From: Pyrinomonadaceae bacterium
GTDB lineage: Bacteria > Acidobacteriota > Blastocatellia > Pyrinomonadales > Pyrinomonadaceae
NCBI GenBank assembly: GCA_013812565.1
Contig: JACCTF010000956.1
Span: 1-5,129, forward strand
Length of the DNA: 5,129 nt
Reading direction: 5' to 3'
Part shown: piece by piece, positions 4,769-5,129 of the stretch
How positions within the stretch are numbered: position 1 is the first letter of the stretch
How the letters are laid out: every line of letters starts with the position of its first letter
Made by a program: the position numbers and the translations under genes
The notes under the pieces: generated by a model
The model's input: the letters and a program-made list of their open reading frames with translations, nothing else
What the model was told of the DNA's origin: nothing
Database searches by the model: none

Positions 4769-5129
4769 ATGAAAGTCCGACGTATCAGTTCAGCCTTGTT
4801 GTTCTTTGCTTTATCCTGCCTCTTATTACCACAACATTCATATGCGCAGTTTGAGACGGCGACCGTACTCGGCACCGTACGCGATGTCAACGGTGCCAAC
4901 ATCCCTAACGCGAACGTAACGCTGAAAAACATCGCTACCGGCATCTCCTCAACCGCCGCCACAAATGAGACCGGCGACTACCAGTTCGTGAACGTCAAGA
5001 TCGGCACCTATCAAGTCACGGTCGAGGCGCAGGGCTTCTCCACGGCACTCGCTGAAAACGTCTCCGTCACGGTTAACGCCCGCCAGCGCGTTGACCTAGT
5101 GATGCAAGCGGGCGTACTAACTGAAACCG
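4769..5129 (+). CDS. Carboxypeptidase-regulatory-like domain protein, probable TonB-dependent receptor (N-terminus, partial)
   Basis: The first 120 codons of a gene that runs off the right edge. Residues 1-26 form a Sec signal peptide: KVRR, a hydrophobic core, then SYA before Q27. Residues about 31-113 form a carboxypeptidase-regulatory-like (Ig-like) beta-sandwich, with ATVLGTVRDVNGANIPNANV, the NETGDYQFVNVKIGTYQVTV turn-and-strand motif, and VNARQRVDLVMQ. In Acidobacteriota this pairing normally opens a receptor of about 1,000 residues with a TonB plug and an outer-membrane beta-barrel. The plug and barrel are outside the window, so a different secreted beta-sandwich protein is possible. 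The ligand cannot be inferred. Confidence 0.78.
   Translation, partial: MKVRRISSALLFFALSCLLLPQHSYAQFETATVLGTVRDVNGANIPNANVTLKNIATGISSTAATNETGDYQFVNVKIGTYQVTVEAQGFSTALAENVSVTVNARQRVDLVMQAGVLTET

Noticed and set aside
1..5129. CRISPR array, tRNA, rRNA or phage attachment site
   Set aside because: No regularly spaced direct repeats, cloverleaf-like sequence, rRNA stretch or att-type duplication was seen on either strand.

Overview
The window looks like a stretch of bacterial chromosome cut by two insertion-sequence scars. The best taxonomic hint is the truncated gene at the right edge. It encodes a signal peptide followed at once by a carboxypeptidase-regulatory-like beta-sandwich, the usual start of the large 'Oar-like' TonB-dependent receptors abundant in Acidobacteriota. 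Two Tat-exported enzymes and the mixed base composition fit a Gram-negative, possibly Blastocatellia-like acidobacterium. This placement is inference; no rRNA or lineage marker is present.

Layout, left to right. (1) 1-122: the last 39 codons of ribulose-phosphate 3-epimerase (rpe). (2) 128-1347: an apparently intact 1,220-bp IS630-family insertion sequence, flanked by TA dinucleotides, with matching terminal inverted repeats and one full-length DDE transposase on the minus strand. It begins 5 nt after the rpe stop codon. (3) 1420-2103: a Tat-signal intradiol ring-cleavage dioxygenase. (4) 2331-2942, minus strand: a YvbH-type bacterial PH-domain protein, visibly lower in G+C than its neighbours. 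(5) 3160-3507: a 348-bp internally deleted IS3-family element that keeps both terminal inverted repeats, the start of orfA and the end of orfB, but no catalytic core. (6) 3604-4572: a Tat-signal GlpQ-like glycerophosphodiester phosphodiesterase. (7) 4769-5129: the start of the putative outer-membrane receptor, truncated by the window edge.

How the genes relate. There is no tight multi-gene operon here. The dioxygenase and PH genes converge, and GlpQ and the receptor are co-directional but separated by 196 bp with their own candidate promoter and a dyad. One reading is that GlpQ releases glycerol 3-phosphate from phosphodiesters in the periplasm while the neighbouring receptor imports an unknown ligand; this linkage is speculative. 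The region looks like accessory sequence around a housekeeping gene (rpe).

I found no convincing new biological system, CRISPR array, tRNA or rRNA. The most noteworthy items are the MITE-like IS3 derivative, the hairpin-bearing leader and junction-spanning promoter of the IS630 element, a perfect 10-bp hairpin inside the dioxygenase gene, and the dyad upstream of the receptor gene.
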